A DNA stretch of 58,398 nt. Origin: JAUVKT01 sp964634565 (lineage in GTDB: Bacteria > Bacteroidota > Bacteroidia > Bacteroidales > VadinHA17). The stretch's first letter is position 1. The number at the start of each line of letters is the position of its first letter. The translations under genes were made by a program, and so were the position numbers. The stretch spans positions 1 through 58,398 of the forward strand of contig CAZWLP010000008.1 of assembly GCA_964634565.1 (NCBI GenBank). Reading direction: 5' to 3'. The notes below the pieces were generated by a model. The model worked only from the letters and a program-made list of their open reading frames with translations. It had not been told where the DNA came from and made no database searches. Positions 24,834 to 34,395 of this stretch are shown here, piece after piece.

Positions 24834-27800
24834 CTAGAATGACAGTTTAACACCAAACAGGATGGAATAAGATCCCGGGCTGGCAAAATAGTCAAATCCC
24901 TGTCCGTTAGAGGCTCCATAAACACTTACTTCAGGATCACCTCCTTTATATGGAGATATAGTCAGCAGATTGTTTCCTGAAACATATAATTCAAGGTTAG
25001 ACAGGCGTAATTTCTCAAGCACATTTTGATTAAATGAATATGATAATGTTACCTCTCTAAGCTTAACCCAGCTTGCATCTTCAACACCCTGAGCACCTGC
25101 TCCACCTGCACTAAAGCCATTCTCTCCCCTGTACCAGCTCTGGTCTTTTACAACCACCATAGTATTTTCCACACCTGAGGTAACTACATTTCCGTCTCCG
25201 TCGAGGTGTCCGAGTACTCCCTCAAATACAGTAGGTGTTGTGCGGTCGAGGGTCTCTTCTGTAAGACCATGATAGTTAAGTCTGAATCTTGTTCCATTAT
25301 TTACATACCCTCCTTTTTTGATATCAAGCAGAGTAATCAGGCTGAACCCCTTAAATGAGAAAGTATTATAAAAGTTCATAGTCCAATCCGGACTAACTTT
25401 ACCCAGGTCAACTGTTTTAGTCTTATCAGTCCACGGGAATCCGTCAGGATGACTATCAGTGGGGTCATCATTAATTAACAGGTTTCCATCTTCATCCCTG
25501 TAAAAGTCAAATCCGAATATAGTAGGATAATCGTAGCCAACTGCAGCATTAATCTGAGCCTTTGTATCGCCTTCAAGGGTAACAAACTCAACATCTTTTG
25601 CCAGTCCTGTTACAGGGTTCTTCATCTTTGTGAAGTTAGTTGTAAGCTCCCAAACAAAATCTCCGATTTTTACAGGAACCACATTTAAGCTCAGTTCAAT
25701 ACCCTTACTCTCCATTGTTGCTGCATTCAGATATGCAGAAGAATATCCTGTTGATCCTGAAATAGGTACTGAGAGAAGAAGATCGCTGTTTTCATTATAG
25801 AAATAAGAAGCATCTATTCCAATCCTGTCCATAAAGAATTTCATCTCAAGTCCAACCTCGAAAGAAGTTTGTTTCTCGTGCCTCAGGTCTGCATTACCAA
25901 TGGTATTCCCTATTGTAAAGCCAGCATAGCCCATAAATGGATAACTGATTCCGCTGGTATAAAAATCGTCAGGTCCTGCTACTGAGTAGTAAGATGTGGT
26001 TCTGTACGGACTGGCAATGTTTGCTGTCTTTGCCCATGATGCTCTTAGCTTACCAAATGTTAAGAAAGGAACATCTTTTAAAGCCTCAAGCTCTGTGAAA
26101 ATAAATGATGCGCTTACAGATGGGAAGAGAGCATCGAGATTATCCTCCGGCATTGTAGTCGACCATTCGTTCCGAAGGGTTGCACCCAGATAAAGCATAC
26201 TCTTATAATTCACACCTAAATCGGCAAAAAGGGCAGCGGTTCTGTACTTGCTCGTTCCCTGACTTGCTGTCTGGGCGCTTGTATTATCAATATTATACAG
26301 GGTTGGCAGAGAAAGTCCATCTGTTGATGCTGTCAGATAATTATAACTCTTCTGGAACATATTCTGTCCTACAGTTAGATTTAAGCCAATATCTTCTGTA
26401 ATGTCCTTATTGATAATAAGCATTACATCTGAATTGAAATTAGAGTGAAATTCTCTTCTTTCCGTCAGATTACCGTCACGATTTCCAACACTGTTCCAGT
26501 TATAAATTGTAGCATATCCCCTGTGGAACCAGTCTACACCAACATTATATGAGAATGTTAACCAGTCGGTTAGTTCCCAGTTAAGGAAGGTATTGCCAAC
26601 AAACCTGTTATTCTTATCAAGCTTACTTTGCTCATAGGCGGTCCAATAGGGGTTATTATAACTTCCGTTAGAACCCCTGTGGGTTCTCTGCGTTCCATCA
26701 GGCAACTTATAGCCTGCTGCATTATCAAAGGTGGCCGGTGTACGGTAAAGACCAAGTAAGCCAGATGAGGTACCACCTTCACGAACAAGATTATTTCGGG
26801 TATTGGCGTACATTACATTGGCACCCGTTTTAATCTTATCGGTAAGTTTGGTATCGGCATTAAGCCTTATAGTAGTTCTCCCAAAGGTATTGGTAGGAAT
26901 AATTCCTTCTTCTTCCAGATTACCAACAGAAAAATAATAAGAAGAATTTGCATTACCTGCTTCAATACTTACATTATTATTATAACTAATTCCTGTCTGG
27001 AAAAAGTCATACTGATCATACACATTAACCGGATCACCCGTTGCGTTTGGATCATTCATACTTACAATTGCACCGTCAACATCCAATAGAGGATTTGCCC
27101 AATCTGATGGATCAAGTGAATAACTACATGTATCGAGAAGCGGACCCCAGGCAGCATCATATTTCGATCTCCATTCTCCATTTAGACCCTGGCCATACTC
27201 ATTCTGGAGCGGAATACGTCTTCCAAGCTTTTTAACTCCAACACTTGAATGCAGGCTAACCTTCATCCTCTGGTTAGTGGTTCCTTTTTTTGTTGTAATT
27301 ACAATCACACCATTTGAAGCCTGAAGGCCATAAAGAGCAGTTGCAGCACCACCCTTCAAAACTGTCATTGAAGCAATATCTTCGGGGTTCAGGTCGATAC
27401 TTCTGGAAGATGTATAGGTACCCGACTGTCCTGAACTACCCCTGTAGGATTGATCGGTATTAATAGGCATCCCATCAATAACAAACAGAGGCTGATTATC
27501 TCCTGTAAGCGAGGCGGCACCCCTGATGGTCATATAGGTAGAGGCACCAGCTGCGCTGGAAGTACTTCTTACAGAAACACCTGTTACCTTACCGGCAAGG
27601 GAGTTTACGATATCGCTATTACCTCTTTTGTCGAGCTCTCCGGATCCTACTTCCTGCACATTGTATCCAAGGGCTTTTCGCTCCCGGGTAATGCCAAGTG
27701 CGGTTACAACGACCTCTCCAACGCTCAGGTCGCTGTACTGCATTACGCAGTTAACAACATTCCCTGTAACAGGAACTTCCTGAGTCTGCATCCCAACAAA

Positions 27801-28016
27801 GGAAAAGATCAGGGCTTCAGTTTCTTCAGGGACACTAAGAGAATAGTTTCCCTCTTCGTCTGTAGTGGCAACAAGAGTTGTCCCTTTTACAGACACTACC
27901 AGGTACGGCAATGGCTCACCATTTGGATCGGTAACCTTTCCCGTAACCATTCTCTGCCCGTATGCCTGTAGCATAGTAAAAGCAAAGACGGTGAATAAGA
28001 AAATTAACTTTTTCAT
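24834..28016 (-). CDS. SusC/RagA-family TonB-linked outer-membrane transporter
   Basis: The protein has 1060 residues. It has a signal peptide ending at AYGQ and a carboxypeptidase-regulatory-like domain (about 22-100, VTGKVTDPNGEPLPYLVVSV). The TonB-box-proximal stretch VGEVVVTALGITRERKALGY lies near 98. The plug domain carries SLAGKVTGVSV and PLFVIDGMPIN, and a long 22-strand barrel ends GSYSILFGVKLSF. It forms the pore closed by the SusD protein encoded next. Upstream, the 90-nt spacer to pgsW holds a 9-bp tandem repeat. In the context of PGA genes it may import, or help release, glutamyl oligomers. Confidence 0.95.
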   Translation of the reverse strand: MKKLIFLFTVFAFTMLQAYGQRMVTGKVTDPNGEPLPYLVVSVKGTTLVATTDEEGNYSLSVPEETEALIFSFVGMQTQEVPVTGNVVNCVMQYSDLSVGEVVVTALGITRERKALGYNVQEVGSGELDKRGNSDIVNSLAGKVTGVSVRSTSSAAGASTYMTIRGAASLTGDNQPLFVIDGMPINTDQSYRGSSGQSGTYTSSRSIDLNPEDIASMTVLKGGAATALYGLQASNGVIVITTKKGTTNQRMKVSLHSSVGVKKLGRRIPLQNEYGQGLNGEWRSKYDAAWGPLLDTCSYSLDPSDWANPLLDVDGAIVSMNDPNATGDPVNVYDQYDFFQTGISYNNNVSIEAGNANSSYYFSVGNLEEEGIIPTNTFGRTTIRLNADTKLTDKIKTGANVMYANTRNNLVREGGTSSGLLGLYRTPATFDNAAGYKLPDGTQRTHRGSNGSYNNPYWTAYEQSKLDKNNRFVGNTFLNWELTDWLTFSYNVGVDWFHRGYATIYNWNSVGNRDGNLTERREFHSNFNSDVMLIINKDITEDIGLNLTVGQNMFQKSYNYLTASTDGLSLPTLYNIDNTSAQTASQGTSKYRTAALFADLGVNYKSMLYLGATLRNEWSTTMPEDNLDALFPSVSASFIFTELEALKDVPFLTFGKLRASWAKTANIASPYRTTSYYSVAGPDDFYTSGISYPFMGYAGFTIGNTIGNADLRHEKQTSFEVGLEMKFFMDRIGIDASYFYNENSDLLLSVPISGSTGYSSAYLNAATMESKGIELSLNVVPVKIGDFVWELTTNFTKMKNPVTGLAKDVEFVTLEGDTKAQINAAVGYDYPTIFGFDFYRDEDGNLLINDDPTDSHPDGFPWTDKTKTVDLGKVSPDWTMNFYNTFSFKGFSLITLLDIKKGGYVNNGTRFRLNYHGLTEETLDRTTPTVFEGVLGHLDGDGNVVTSGVENTMVVVKDQSWYRGENGFSAGGAGAQGVEDASWVKLREVTLSYSFNQNVLEKLRLSNLELYVSGNNLLTISPYKGGDPEVSVYGASNGQGFDYFASPGSYSILFGVKLSF

Positions 28017-28050
28017 AAAAATAATTTAGGTTAATAGGTTAATAATGTGT

Positions 28051-28077
28051 TTAATTGTTTTAATTGTTTCAATTGTT
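28051..28077. repeat. 9-bp tandem repeat in the pgsW-susC spacer
   Basis: TTAATTGTT occurs at 28051-28059 and 28060-28068. TCAATTGTT follows at 28069-28077, then a decayed TAGTTGTT. It lies 35-61 nt upstream of the susC ATG, where changes in copy number could alter expression. Confidence 0.65.
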
Positions 28078-28106
28078 TAGTTGTTAAATAGGGTTTAATA
28101 AATATT

Positions 28107-29168
28107 TTAATTTTTCAGGTCTCCTCCTTTTCTTAAAAACCATATTGGGATAAGTCCTATTAATAGTATTATGCTTATAGCCAATTTGTTTGTACTTGTT
28201 GAGCTATAGAGGTTTGTAGATTCTGAATAGCGTATTCCGGGAGCACCATCAATACCATATCGACTGGATAGGTCCTTTATATTCAGCATATTAACAAAGG
28301 GAACACCTTCCTCATTTATATAACTTATTACACCTCTTTCAGGATCATCACAAAGATCCATCTCCTTATTAAGTCCGTTAGGGATACCAAGTGTATGACT
28401 GCAATTTCCCATTGAGGCCTGGTTGCCACCAATATTTATTAAAAGAGATATATCGTTTTTGTCCAGTATCTCAACTCTGTGTCTGATAGATTCAGCCAGG
28501 CTAAGAGGTACATACAGATCGACATCATTTCTTTCTGCCGCTCTAATTATTAGATTCTTCCCTTCCCCGAACAGACCCAGACCAGAGTCATCTTCAGCAC
28601 CCATGGAAACAAGAGTAGATTTATATTTTAGTCCACCCCTGCGTATAAGTGCTTTCTCCATATCAATCCAGGTTACCCGGGGCTGATTAGCACCATAGGT
28701 TGAGGCGCCAAGGGAGCTCATAACAATAACGTCCATCCCTGTTATCTGCAAGGCTGCCAGGGTGGAGATGGCAAGTGCCGGAAAAGACCCTGAAAGAATA
28801 AGACCTACCCTGTCGCCCTCTTTAAGGCCTGCTTCATACAGAAATCTTACAATAAGTGCGGCAAAATCGGGGTTGGTTGAAATTTCTTTTGCCTGGAGCG
28901 ACCCGAGAGAGCTTGTTATATCGGACCACTCATCACCTATCATAAAATTATTTACAACATTTGACAAGGCATCAGACTCAACTCCTTTTTCCTGTTTCAG
29001 ATCACGGATAATATTAAACCATTCCTGAGCAAGTTCAGCAGCAGCATGCATATTATCAGCATACATCAGTGGCTTTTTCTTCCTGTAGAAGTGATCCGCA
29101 CTAATGGTGCCGGCAGTAAGTACCACCAGGGCAATAAGCAATCTGATATTTAGTTTCAATACTCTCAT
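28107..29168 (-). CDS. pgsW: Poly-gamma-glutamate system protein (PgsW-like)
   Basis: The protein has 353 residues. It has an N-terminal membrane helix or signal (about 8-25) and a C-terminal helix near 330-347 followed by RKGGDLKN. The body is exported and nucleotide-hydrolase-like, with EGDRVGLILSGSFPALAIST near 117 and INIGGNQASMGNCSH near 246. It matches my knowledge of the family annotated poly-gamma-glutamate system protein that accompanies PgsB and PgsC. Its biochemical role is not known to me. The start overlaps the capC stop by 4 nt, so the three are translated together. A PgsA/CapA homologue is not present. Confidence 0.82.
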   Translation of the reverse strand: MRVLKLNIRLLIALVVLTAGTISADHFYRKKKPLMYADNMHAAAELAQEWFNIIRDLKQEKGVESDALSNVVNNFMIGDEWSDITSSLGSLQAKEISTNPDFAALIVRFLYEAGLKEGDRVGLILSGSFPALAISTLAALQITGMDVIVMSSLGASTYGANQPRVTWIDMEKALIRRGGLKYKSTLVSMGAEDDSGLGLFGEGKNLIIRAAERNDVDLYVPLSLAESIRHRVEILDKNDISLLINIGGNQASMGNCSHTLGIPNGLNKEMDLCDDPERGVISYINEEGVPFVNMLNIKDLSSRYGIDGAPGIRYSESTNLYSSTSTNKLAISIILLIGLIPIWFLRKGGDLKN

Positions 29169-29593
29169 ATTATAAGCATTGAGCTAAGTACAATAAGCAT
29201 GGTTACAATGCCTGTAGCAAGCAGGGTTGGAATAACTTTTTGCCTGCTCATCTCATTCGCTATCAGACCCGGGATAATATATCCTATAGACTGAAGGTCG
29301 AGTTTCATTATATCCATTGGTTGTAAAATATACTCAATAAGTAGTTTTATTGCAAAACTAAGCAGAACAGCTATCAGAAATTTTCTTCTTCCATATAAGA
29401 TTGTAACAGAAGAAAGGTACCTTATAGCTGCATATACAACCAGGGATATTATCAGGGTCATAGCAATTTTCCAGGGATCATATATAAATAATGCAAGGTA
29501 TGCAGGAGCTATTACACCCCCTGGAGAAAGTCCCGTTATCTCATAAAACAGAAATCCAATTATCAGGCCCAGTATAAATAATTGCAGGATCAT
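29165..29593 (-). CDS. capC: Poly-gamma-glutamate synthase membrane subunit PgsC/CapC
   Basis: The protein has 142 residues and is almost wholly hydrophobic, with four to five helices. The start is characteristic (LFILGLIIGFLFYEITGLSP, GGVIAPAYLAL). The length of about 150 and its overlap with capB by 4 nt are standard for CapC. With CapB it forms the membrane synthase that polymerises glutamate through gamma-carboxyl amide bonds and feeds the chain outward. Confidence 0.92.
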   Translation of the reverse strand: MILQLFILGLIIGFLFYEITGLSPGGVIAPAYLALFIYDPWKIAMTLIISLVVYAAIRYLSSVTILYGRRKFLIAVLLSFAIKLLIEYILQPMDIMKLDLQSIGYIIPGLIANEMSRQKVIPTLLATGIVTMLIVLSSMLII

Positions 29594-30729
29594 AACAGTA
29601 CCTCCAATATTTTCTTTCCCTGCTCACCAATATTTCCAAGACCCACAATAAAAGAACCATCGTCCAACAGCTTATCCATAATCTTTTTTAGCTCGTTCAG
29701 GTCCTTATTCTTCAGAATAATGATATTCTTATTATCCAGGCCTGATCTTCTAAGGCTTCTGGATGCCCTCCTGGCATGACTGCCGCTAATAAATATATTT
29801 TCGATATCTTCAGATCTGCTCCTGATCCACGAAGTAAGCTGATCGGTTCTCAGTGGCCTGTCTGACCTTGTATTAAGGATAACAGAATATCTGGAATAAA
29901 GATTAAGTCTGTTTTTCCAATATTCGATAAATGACCCGGTCGAAGCAACATCATTTACTGCAAAAGCATTCAGAAAGTTCAACTCTTTATCAGGTGTGCT
30001 AACTACCTGGAAAAGAGGCTTATCATTCTGAAGTGATTTCAGAATATAATTTTCTGATTGCTTCCCATCCAGACCAGCCAGTTCACAAACCTTAACAGCG
30101 AGATCAAGATTATCAGGAAAAACACCAATGGGCAGTTCCTTTTCCCGTGCTGTAGTTCTTCTATCGGGAACAATCACTCTTGAACCCTTTTCTGCAGCCT
30201 TCTGCCTTATCAGATCCAGGAATACGGTCTCATTGCTAACTACGGTGCAATTAAGGGGAATTGCATTACAGATAGATTCAGCCTGTTGCCTGAGACTTTC
30301 ACCCATTTCTTCCCTGTGATCATCCCTGATGTTGGTAATAACATAATAATGAGGCTTAAAAATTCTGCTTTCAAGTTGCTGTAGCTCAGGAGAAATCGAC
30401 ATACATTCCAGAACCAGCTTCTTTATGCCCCTGCGGGCCGCCAGTCTGATAATATAAAATTGCTCCTGAACTCTAGCAACACCTTTTCTACCTAAAACCT
30501 GAACTATCCCTGACGAAATGATTGATGGGATTACTCCGGTAATTTTTGCCATTACAGCAGGCTCATCCGAAGACAGGCCTGCTGCAATATATTTTGTAAC
30601 TGAAGACTTACCTCGTGTGCCGTTAATATGGATTCTTAACTGCAATTGTGCCACACTCTTCCTGATTATCTGTTGTTCGATAATCAAAAACCCAATAGCA
30701 ATAGTCAATATTACAATTGCAAGAACCAT
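29590..30729 (-). CDS. capB: Poly-gamma-glutamate synthase ligase subunit PgsB/CapB
   Basis: The protein has 379 residues. It has an N-terminal membrane helix (2-18), then a Mur-ligase-like ATPase with Walker A HINGTRGKSSVT near 33-44. VLECMSISPELQ and YYVITNIRDDHREEMG near 131 are also Mur-like. The C-terminal half carries LNAFAVNDVASTGSFIEYW near 238, and GLGNIGEQGKKIL ends the protein. It is the ATP-dependent amide ligase of PGA synthesis. The length is close to B. subtilis PgsB (~393). It starts 74 nt after the ggt gene; that spacer has an 8-bp tandem repeat. Confidence 0.92.
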   Translation of the reverse strand: MVLAIVILTIAIGFLIIEQQIIRKSVAQLQLRIHINGTRGKSSVTKYIAAGLSSDEPAVMAKITGVIPSIISSGIVQVLGRKGVARVQEQFYIIRLAARRGIKKLVLECMSISPELQQLESRIFKPHYYVITNIRDDHREEMGESLRQQAESICNAIPLNCTVVSNETVFLDLIRQKAAEKGSRVIVPDRRTTAREKELPIGVFPDNLDLAVKVCELAGLDGKQSENYILKSLQNDKPLFQVVSTPDKELNFLNAFAVNDVASTGSFIEYWKNRLNLYSRYSVILNTRSDRPLRTDQLTSWIRSRSEDIENIFISGSHARRASRSLRRSGLDNKNIIILKNKDLNELKKIMDKLLDDGSFIVGLGNIGEQGKKILEVLL

Positions 30730-30782
30730 ATATCTCAGTTAGTAAATATTACTACTATAATCTTATAATCTTTAAATCATTC

Positions 30783-30806
30783 AATCTTTGAATCTTTGAA
30801 TCTTTA
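30783..30806. repeat. 8-bp tandem repeat between ggt and capB
   Basis: AATCTTTG is repeated at 30783-30790 and 30791-30798. A third copy with one change runs into the ggt stop codon (30799-30806). Looser copies (ATAATCTTTAAATC) precede it. Confidence 0.6.
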
Positions 30807-32507
30807 ATATCCTTTAGCTATCCCGCCTCTTCTCCTGTCTGCCGATCCATAAATAATTCCGGTTTCAGGATCTACATATATCATTTGTGCTCCTCCGAAG
30901 TACAGGTCTATTCCTTCATATACTTTAAGGTTATGACCCATCTTTTCCATTTCTTCTCGTACCTCCGGTTTAATACCTGACTCAAGATGAAGAAAGTCAT
31001 CATGTTTCAGGCAATAAAAACGAGGAGCCAGGTTAGCTTCGGCAACGTCCATATCAAAATCAATAATATTTGTAATAAGCTCGAACAATGTTCCTATTAT
31101 TCTGCCTGCTCCCGGACTTCCAAGTACAAGAAATGGATTACCATCTTTTAGTATTATTGTTGGAGTAATAGAACTCCTGCACTGTTTGCCATTATCAATA
31201 ATATTGGGTGAGTTCTTGCTCACATATGAGAAGTTAGTCATAGCACAATTGAACATAACTCCTGAAATAGTTTGTGCAGATCCGAAAAACAAACCCAGGG
31301 TCTGGGTAAGAGCAACAGCATTTCCATCTTTATCCACAACAGATAGGTGAGTTGTGTGTCCACCTGCCATCTCCGGCTCAAATTCATATTCCGACATGGC
31401 AGTTACTTTAAAATTAAAAGGATCACCGGCAACTGTTTCCCGATATGTTGGAGGATCGAGTTTTGTTGGATTAATAGTATTAAATCTTGCCTTTGCATAT
31501 TCTTTCGAAATCATAACATCTACAGGAACCTCGACAAAATCAGGATCTCCAACATAATCGTACCTGTCGGCATACATCAGCTTGGAGGTCTCAGCCATCA
31601 TATGAAAGGTATGGGCAGATTCGCTGAAGTGCCCAGATTCTTTCAGATCAAAGTTTTCTATCATGTTCAGACCCTGAATCAGTGTAATGCCTGACTCCGG
31701 AAGGTTAGCTGCAAGCACATCATATCCTCTGTAAGTACTTTTTAAAGGCTTAATTAGTTTTGGCTTATAGGTGGCAAAATCTTTCATTGTCAACACACCT
31801 CCCCGATCCTGTATTGTTTTAACAAAAGTTTCTGCATATTTACCCTTATAAAAGGCCTTGCTTCCCCCTTCTGATATCGCTCTAAGAACCTGTGCCAGAT
31901 CTTTCTGGACAATAATATCACCCTGCATTTTAGGGAATCCATCATCAGTGAAAGTAGCTGCAGTTTCCGGATCAGCACTTACAGTTTCTATATTATCAAG
32001 TATTAAACCTGCCAGGGTTGCATCAACAGCGAAACCATTTTCAGCATGACGAATAGCAGGCTCCAGTATTTTAGATAGGGGCAGGGATCCAAACTTTTTA
32101 TGTGCCATGGTCAGTCCCCCGACAGTTCCGGGCACACCTATAGCTTTCGTAGTTCTGGCATCCTCCCTGCTGTCAAAATCCATGCTCAGGGCATTTTCAG
32201 AGCTCCTTCCATAATAATTGATAAAGTAAGATTCGCCTGTTTCCTTAATATATATTACCATTCCTCCACCTCCTCCGATACCTGAACCATCGGGTTCAAC
32301 AACACCAATAGTAAATGCAGCCGCTACAGCTGCATCAATAGCATTTCCCCCGCTTTTCAGCATCTCAAGGGCGGCATCAGTTGCCAGGGGATGCGCGGTT
32401 GCAACCATGCCATTCTTCCCGCTTGGAGTAGATGCTGACTGAGCATACAACACCTGGGCGGAAACAATAGCAAGAAGCAGAATCAGATTTAATATTTTCC
32501 TTCTCAT
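30804..32507 (-). CDS. ggt: Gamma-glutamyltransferase (CapD/PgsD-like)
   Basis: The protein has 567 residues. It has a signal peptide ending near YAQS. Family motifs include GGNAIDAAVAAAFTIGVVEP near 54 and DGSGIGGGGGMVIYI. The autoprocessing threonine lies in AGGHTTHLSVVD near 380, and the C-terminal glycine-rich loop is LGSPGAGRIIGTL near 475. GGT precursors cut themselves into two chains and transfer or hydrolyse gamma-glutamyl groups. In PGA loci the GGT-like CapD/PgsD trims polymer or anchors it to the envelope. A periplasmic or surface site suits that role here. Confidence 0.92.
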   Translation of the reverse strand: MRRKILNLILLLAIVSAQVLYAQSASTPSGKNGMVATAHPLATDAALEMLKSGGNAIDAAVAAAFTIGVVEPDGSGIGGGGGMVIYIKETGESYFINYYGRSSENALSMDFDSREDARTTKAIGVPGTVGGLTMAHKKFGSLPLSKILEPAIRHAENGFAVDATLAGLILDNIETVSADPETAATFTDDGFPKMQGDIIVQKDLAQVLRAISEGGSKAFYKGKYAETFVKTIQDRGGVLTMKDFATYKPKLIKPLKSTYRGYDVLAANLPESGITLIQGLNMIENFDLKESGHFSESAHTFHMMAETSKLMYADRYDYVGDPDFVEVPVDVMISKEYAKARFNTINPTKLDPPTYRETVAGDPFNFKVTAMSEYEFEPEMAGGHTTHLSVVDKDGNAVALTQTLGLFFGSAQTISGVMFNCAMTNFSYVSKNSPNIIDNGKQCRSSITPTIILKDGNPFLVLGSPGAGRIIGTLFELITNIIDFDMDVAEANLAPRFYCLKHDDFLHLESGIKPEVREEMEKMGHNLKVYEGIDLYFGGAQMIYVDPETGIIYGSADRRRGGIAKGY

Positions 32508-32547
32508 ATAGGTTTATTTTTTAGGTAAGATTAGTTGATCTTTAGGT

Positions 32548-33093
32548 TTATTTAAACAGTTCAGCCATCGGCCCTGCAGCATCTACTATCTTATCGATAA
32601 GTGTAAGAGGTATATTATTCTTTTCGGCAAGAGCAGTAAAAAATCCGTCCTCATCTGCCTGCTTAACAACTATCATTGCCTTTGCATTATCGGCTACCAG
32701 TGTATTAAAGGCATCCGACTGTCCTTTACGTCGGGCATTACCTCCTACATGCATCAGAACAATAGGTATATTCATGCTATTGGCCTTCTTTATTACAGCT
32801 TCTACCCTGTCGTACTCTTCCTGCTGACTAACTCCTGCAGCTCCCAGTCCTTTAGAACTGAATCCAGGTACTATAATTAAAGTCTTTACACTTTCAAGGT
32901 CTGTTTCTTTAGCCATCAAAACAGTAGTAGCTTCCAGTTTCTGTCTCTGTGCAAGCATTTTAACCAGCTTCACATCAGCACTCTGACCGGCTGATGAAAT
33001 TAAGATTGGTTGTTCAAAGTCCTGAGCTTTAATAGCTGATGTTGAGATAATTGCTACTAATAAAAGTGCAATTGTAAAAATTCTTTTTCTCAT
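32548..33093 (-). CDS. Exported DUF6305-like protein
   Basis: The protein has 181 residues. A signal peptide ends near IKAQ (23). The mature part alternates strands and helices like a Rossmann-type fold: QPILISSAGQSADVKLVKML near 27, VKTLIIVPGFSSKGLGAAGV near 69, IPIVLMHVGGNARRKGQSDA near 109 and KAMIVVKQADEDGFF near 138. I recall the family as DUF6305, function unknown. It lies 12 nt after the M14-like gene and 40 nt before ggt. A periplasmic binding or scaffold role for the solitary DctM permease, or for the hydrolases, is possible but unproven. Confidence 0.72.
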   Translation of the reverse strand: MRKRIFTIALLLVAIISTSAIKAQDFEQPILISSAGQSADVKLVKMLAQRQKLEATTVLMAKETDLESVKTLIIVPGFSSKGLGAAGVSQQEEYDRVEAVIKKANSMNIPIVLMHVGGNARRKGQSDAFNTLVADNAKAMIVVKQADEDGFFTALAEKNNIPLTLIDKIVDAAGPMAELFK

Positions 33094-33104
33094 CTTTTTA
33101 TAAT

Positions 33105-34229
33105 TTAATTATGTAAATATTTTCCTACTCCATTTTCCATCATATCATCATAAGTCGGGAGGTTGGCAATTTCTATTATTTTATCCGGATAATCCATATT
33201 ATAAGCATTAATAAGCTCCACCAGTCCGGTTATATGGCGACCGACACGGTGCTCCATAGGTTCTCCGGTATCTTCTCTGTATGCTATCCTGAGAGCTCCG
33301 GATTCCTTTGCTTTCTTATAGTTCTCGCTTTTCCCTTTCAGAACAAGTTCCACATCAGTCTTTCCTCTTAATCTTCCCATAGAAGGATTACTGGTCTCCA
33401 TAAGAAAGGGTATTGCATCAGTATAATCGCCCCATTCCCTGTGACTTAAGCCATGAAAATTATTTGGTGACAATTCCGGAGAGAACTGCAGTCCGGCAAA
33501 TTCAAGTCCTAAAACTGCATTCATTGCAATATCCTCATCATCTTCATGGTATACAATAACGTTTACAATCGGAACTTCCGGAGAAGATTCGTGTATATCA
33601 AAAGCTATATCAACGCCTTCCTGCTTTATTAATTCAACAATAGCATAGGCAACTCTCTCACTCAGATTACCATCTGCTCTTCCAGGATATGCACGATTAA
33701 TATTTCGTGTCTCAAATCCGCTTAGTTGCTGGCCTGAGGGATATTGTGAAAAAACCAGGGGATCTGGCCACTGGTGAAGCGGGTTGGTTACTCTCGAGCC
33801 CAGCCTGAAATTCCTTGATCCTGACTCGGTCTCAATATTATAGTGAGTTGGGAAACCTTCCATCGGATCACTACAGGTAAAGGCACTGTTATTTAGCCTT
33901 GGAACAATAAATACCCGTCCCTTTTCAACTTTTAAATTCTCGATAATAACTATTGGAGCAAGATAAGCGGCCGCCTCATTTGCATGTACTCCTCCTCCGA
34001 TAAATGCTGTACCTCCCGGTACTCCACTGTCGTAAATATAAACCTCAGAATCGCCGGCTGTTCCCTTAATTCCATCGAAATAATCGCTTAACATGCCCAC
34101 CCTTGTCAATGATTCGCTCGGGTAAATATCGTCAGGATGATGCATCTGCCTGAACTCAACTGATGATATTACTGCAGCTGTTGCAAAGATCAGCGCTATT
34201 ATTATTGTTGATATTTGATCTTTTATCAT
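33105..34229 (-). CDS. Exported M14/AstE-aspartoacylase-like zinc hydrolase
   Basis: The protein has 374 residues. An N-terminal hydrophobic segment (about 7-24) predicts export or anchoring. Zinc-ligand motifs are GGGVHANEAAAY near 76 (HxxE) and DIAFDIHESSPE near 212 (distal His). A substrate-site arginine run ETRNINRAYPGRADG lies near 173, and MEHRVGRHITGLVEL is near the end. Succinylglutamate desuccinylase and carboxypeptidases of this fold cut amide bonds next to a free carboxylate. Beside PGA synthase it may act as an exo-hydrolase on gamma-glutamyl chains. The substrate cannot be proved from sequence. Confidence 0.78.
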   Translation of the reverse strand: MIKDQISTIIIALIFATAAVISSVEFRQMHHPDDIYPSESLTRVGMLSDYFDGIKGTAGDSEVYIYDSGVPGGTAFIGGGVHANEAAAYLAPIVIIENLKVEKGRVFIVPRLNNSAFTCSDPMEGFPTHYNIETESGSRNFRLGSRVTNPLHQWPDPLVFSQYPSGQQLSGFETRNINRAYPGRADGNLSERVAYAIVELIKQEGVDIAFDIHESSPEVPIVNVIVYHEDDEDIAMNAVLGLEFAGLQFSPELSPNNFHGLSHREWGDYTDAIPFLMETSNPSMGRLRGKTDVELVLKGKSENYKKAKESGALRIAYREDTGEPMEHRVGRHITGLVELINAYNMDYPDKIIEIANLPTYDDMMENGVGKYLHN

Positions 34230-34235
34230 GGCTTC

Positions 34236-34382
34236 TTACTTAATTTGTGCTAAACGAAGAATAAATACCATCAGAACCATGGCCAAAGCCACTTTGTTCT
34301 TCCACTTCCTTTCCTTAATAAATTCCAGTACAACAATAAAAGTTACGTAGGCCAGAATTATGGTGTAAATTAGATACATCAT
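34236..34382 (-). CDS. 48-residue membrane protein downstream of dctM
   Basis: Taking the ATG at 34382 (MMYLIYTIILAYVTFIVVLE) gives 48 residues, starting 13 nt after the dctM stop. A longer reading from 34433 overlaps dctM and is less likely. It has two hydrophobic helices (about 3-19 and 28-44) separated by the basic loop FIKERKWKNK. It could be a mini-partner of the solitary permease, replacing a DctQ subunit. It could instead be a small synthase helper like PgsE, itself about 55 residues in Bacillus. I recognise no family. Confidence 0.6.
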   Translation of the reverse strand: MMYLIYTIILAYVTFIVVLEFIKERKWKNKVALAMVLMVFILRLAQIK

Positions 34383-34395
34383 TTTTATACTAATA

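Noticed and set aside
24834..28016. Reading the SusC/SusD pair as a polysaccharide utilisation locus
   Set aside because: No glycoside hydrolase, lyase or sulfatase gene lies nearby; the adjoining genes are for glutamate polymer.
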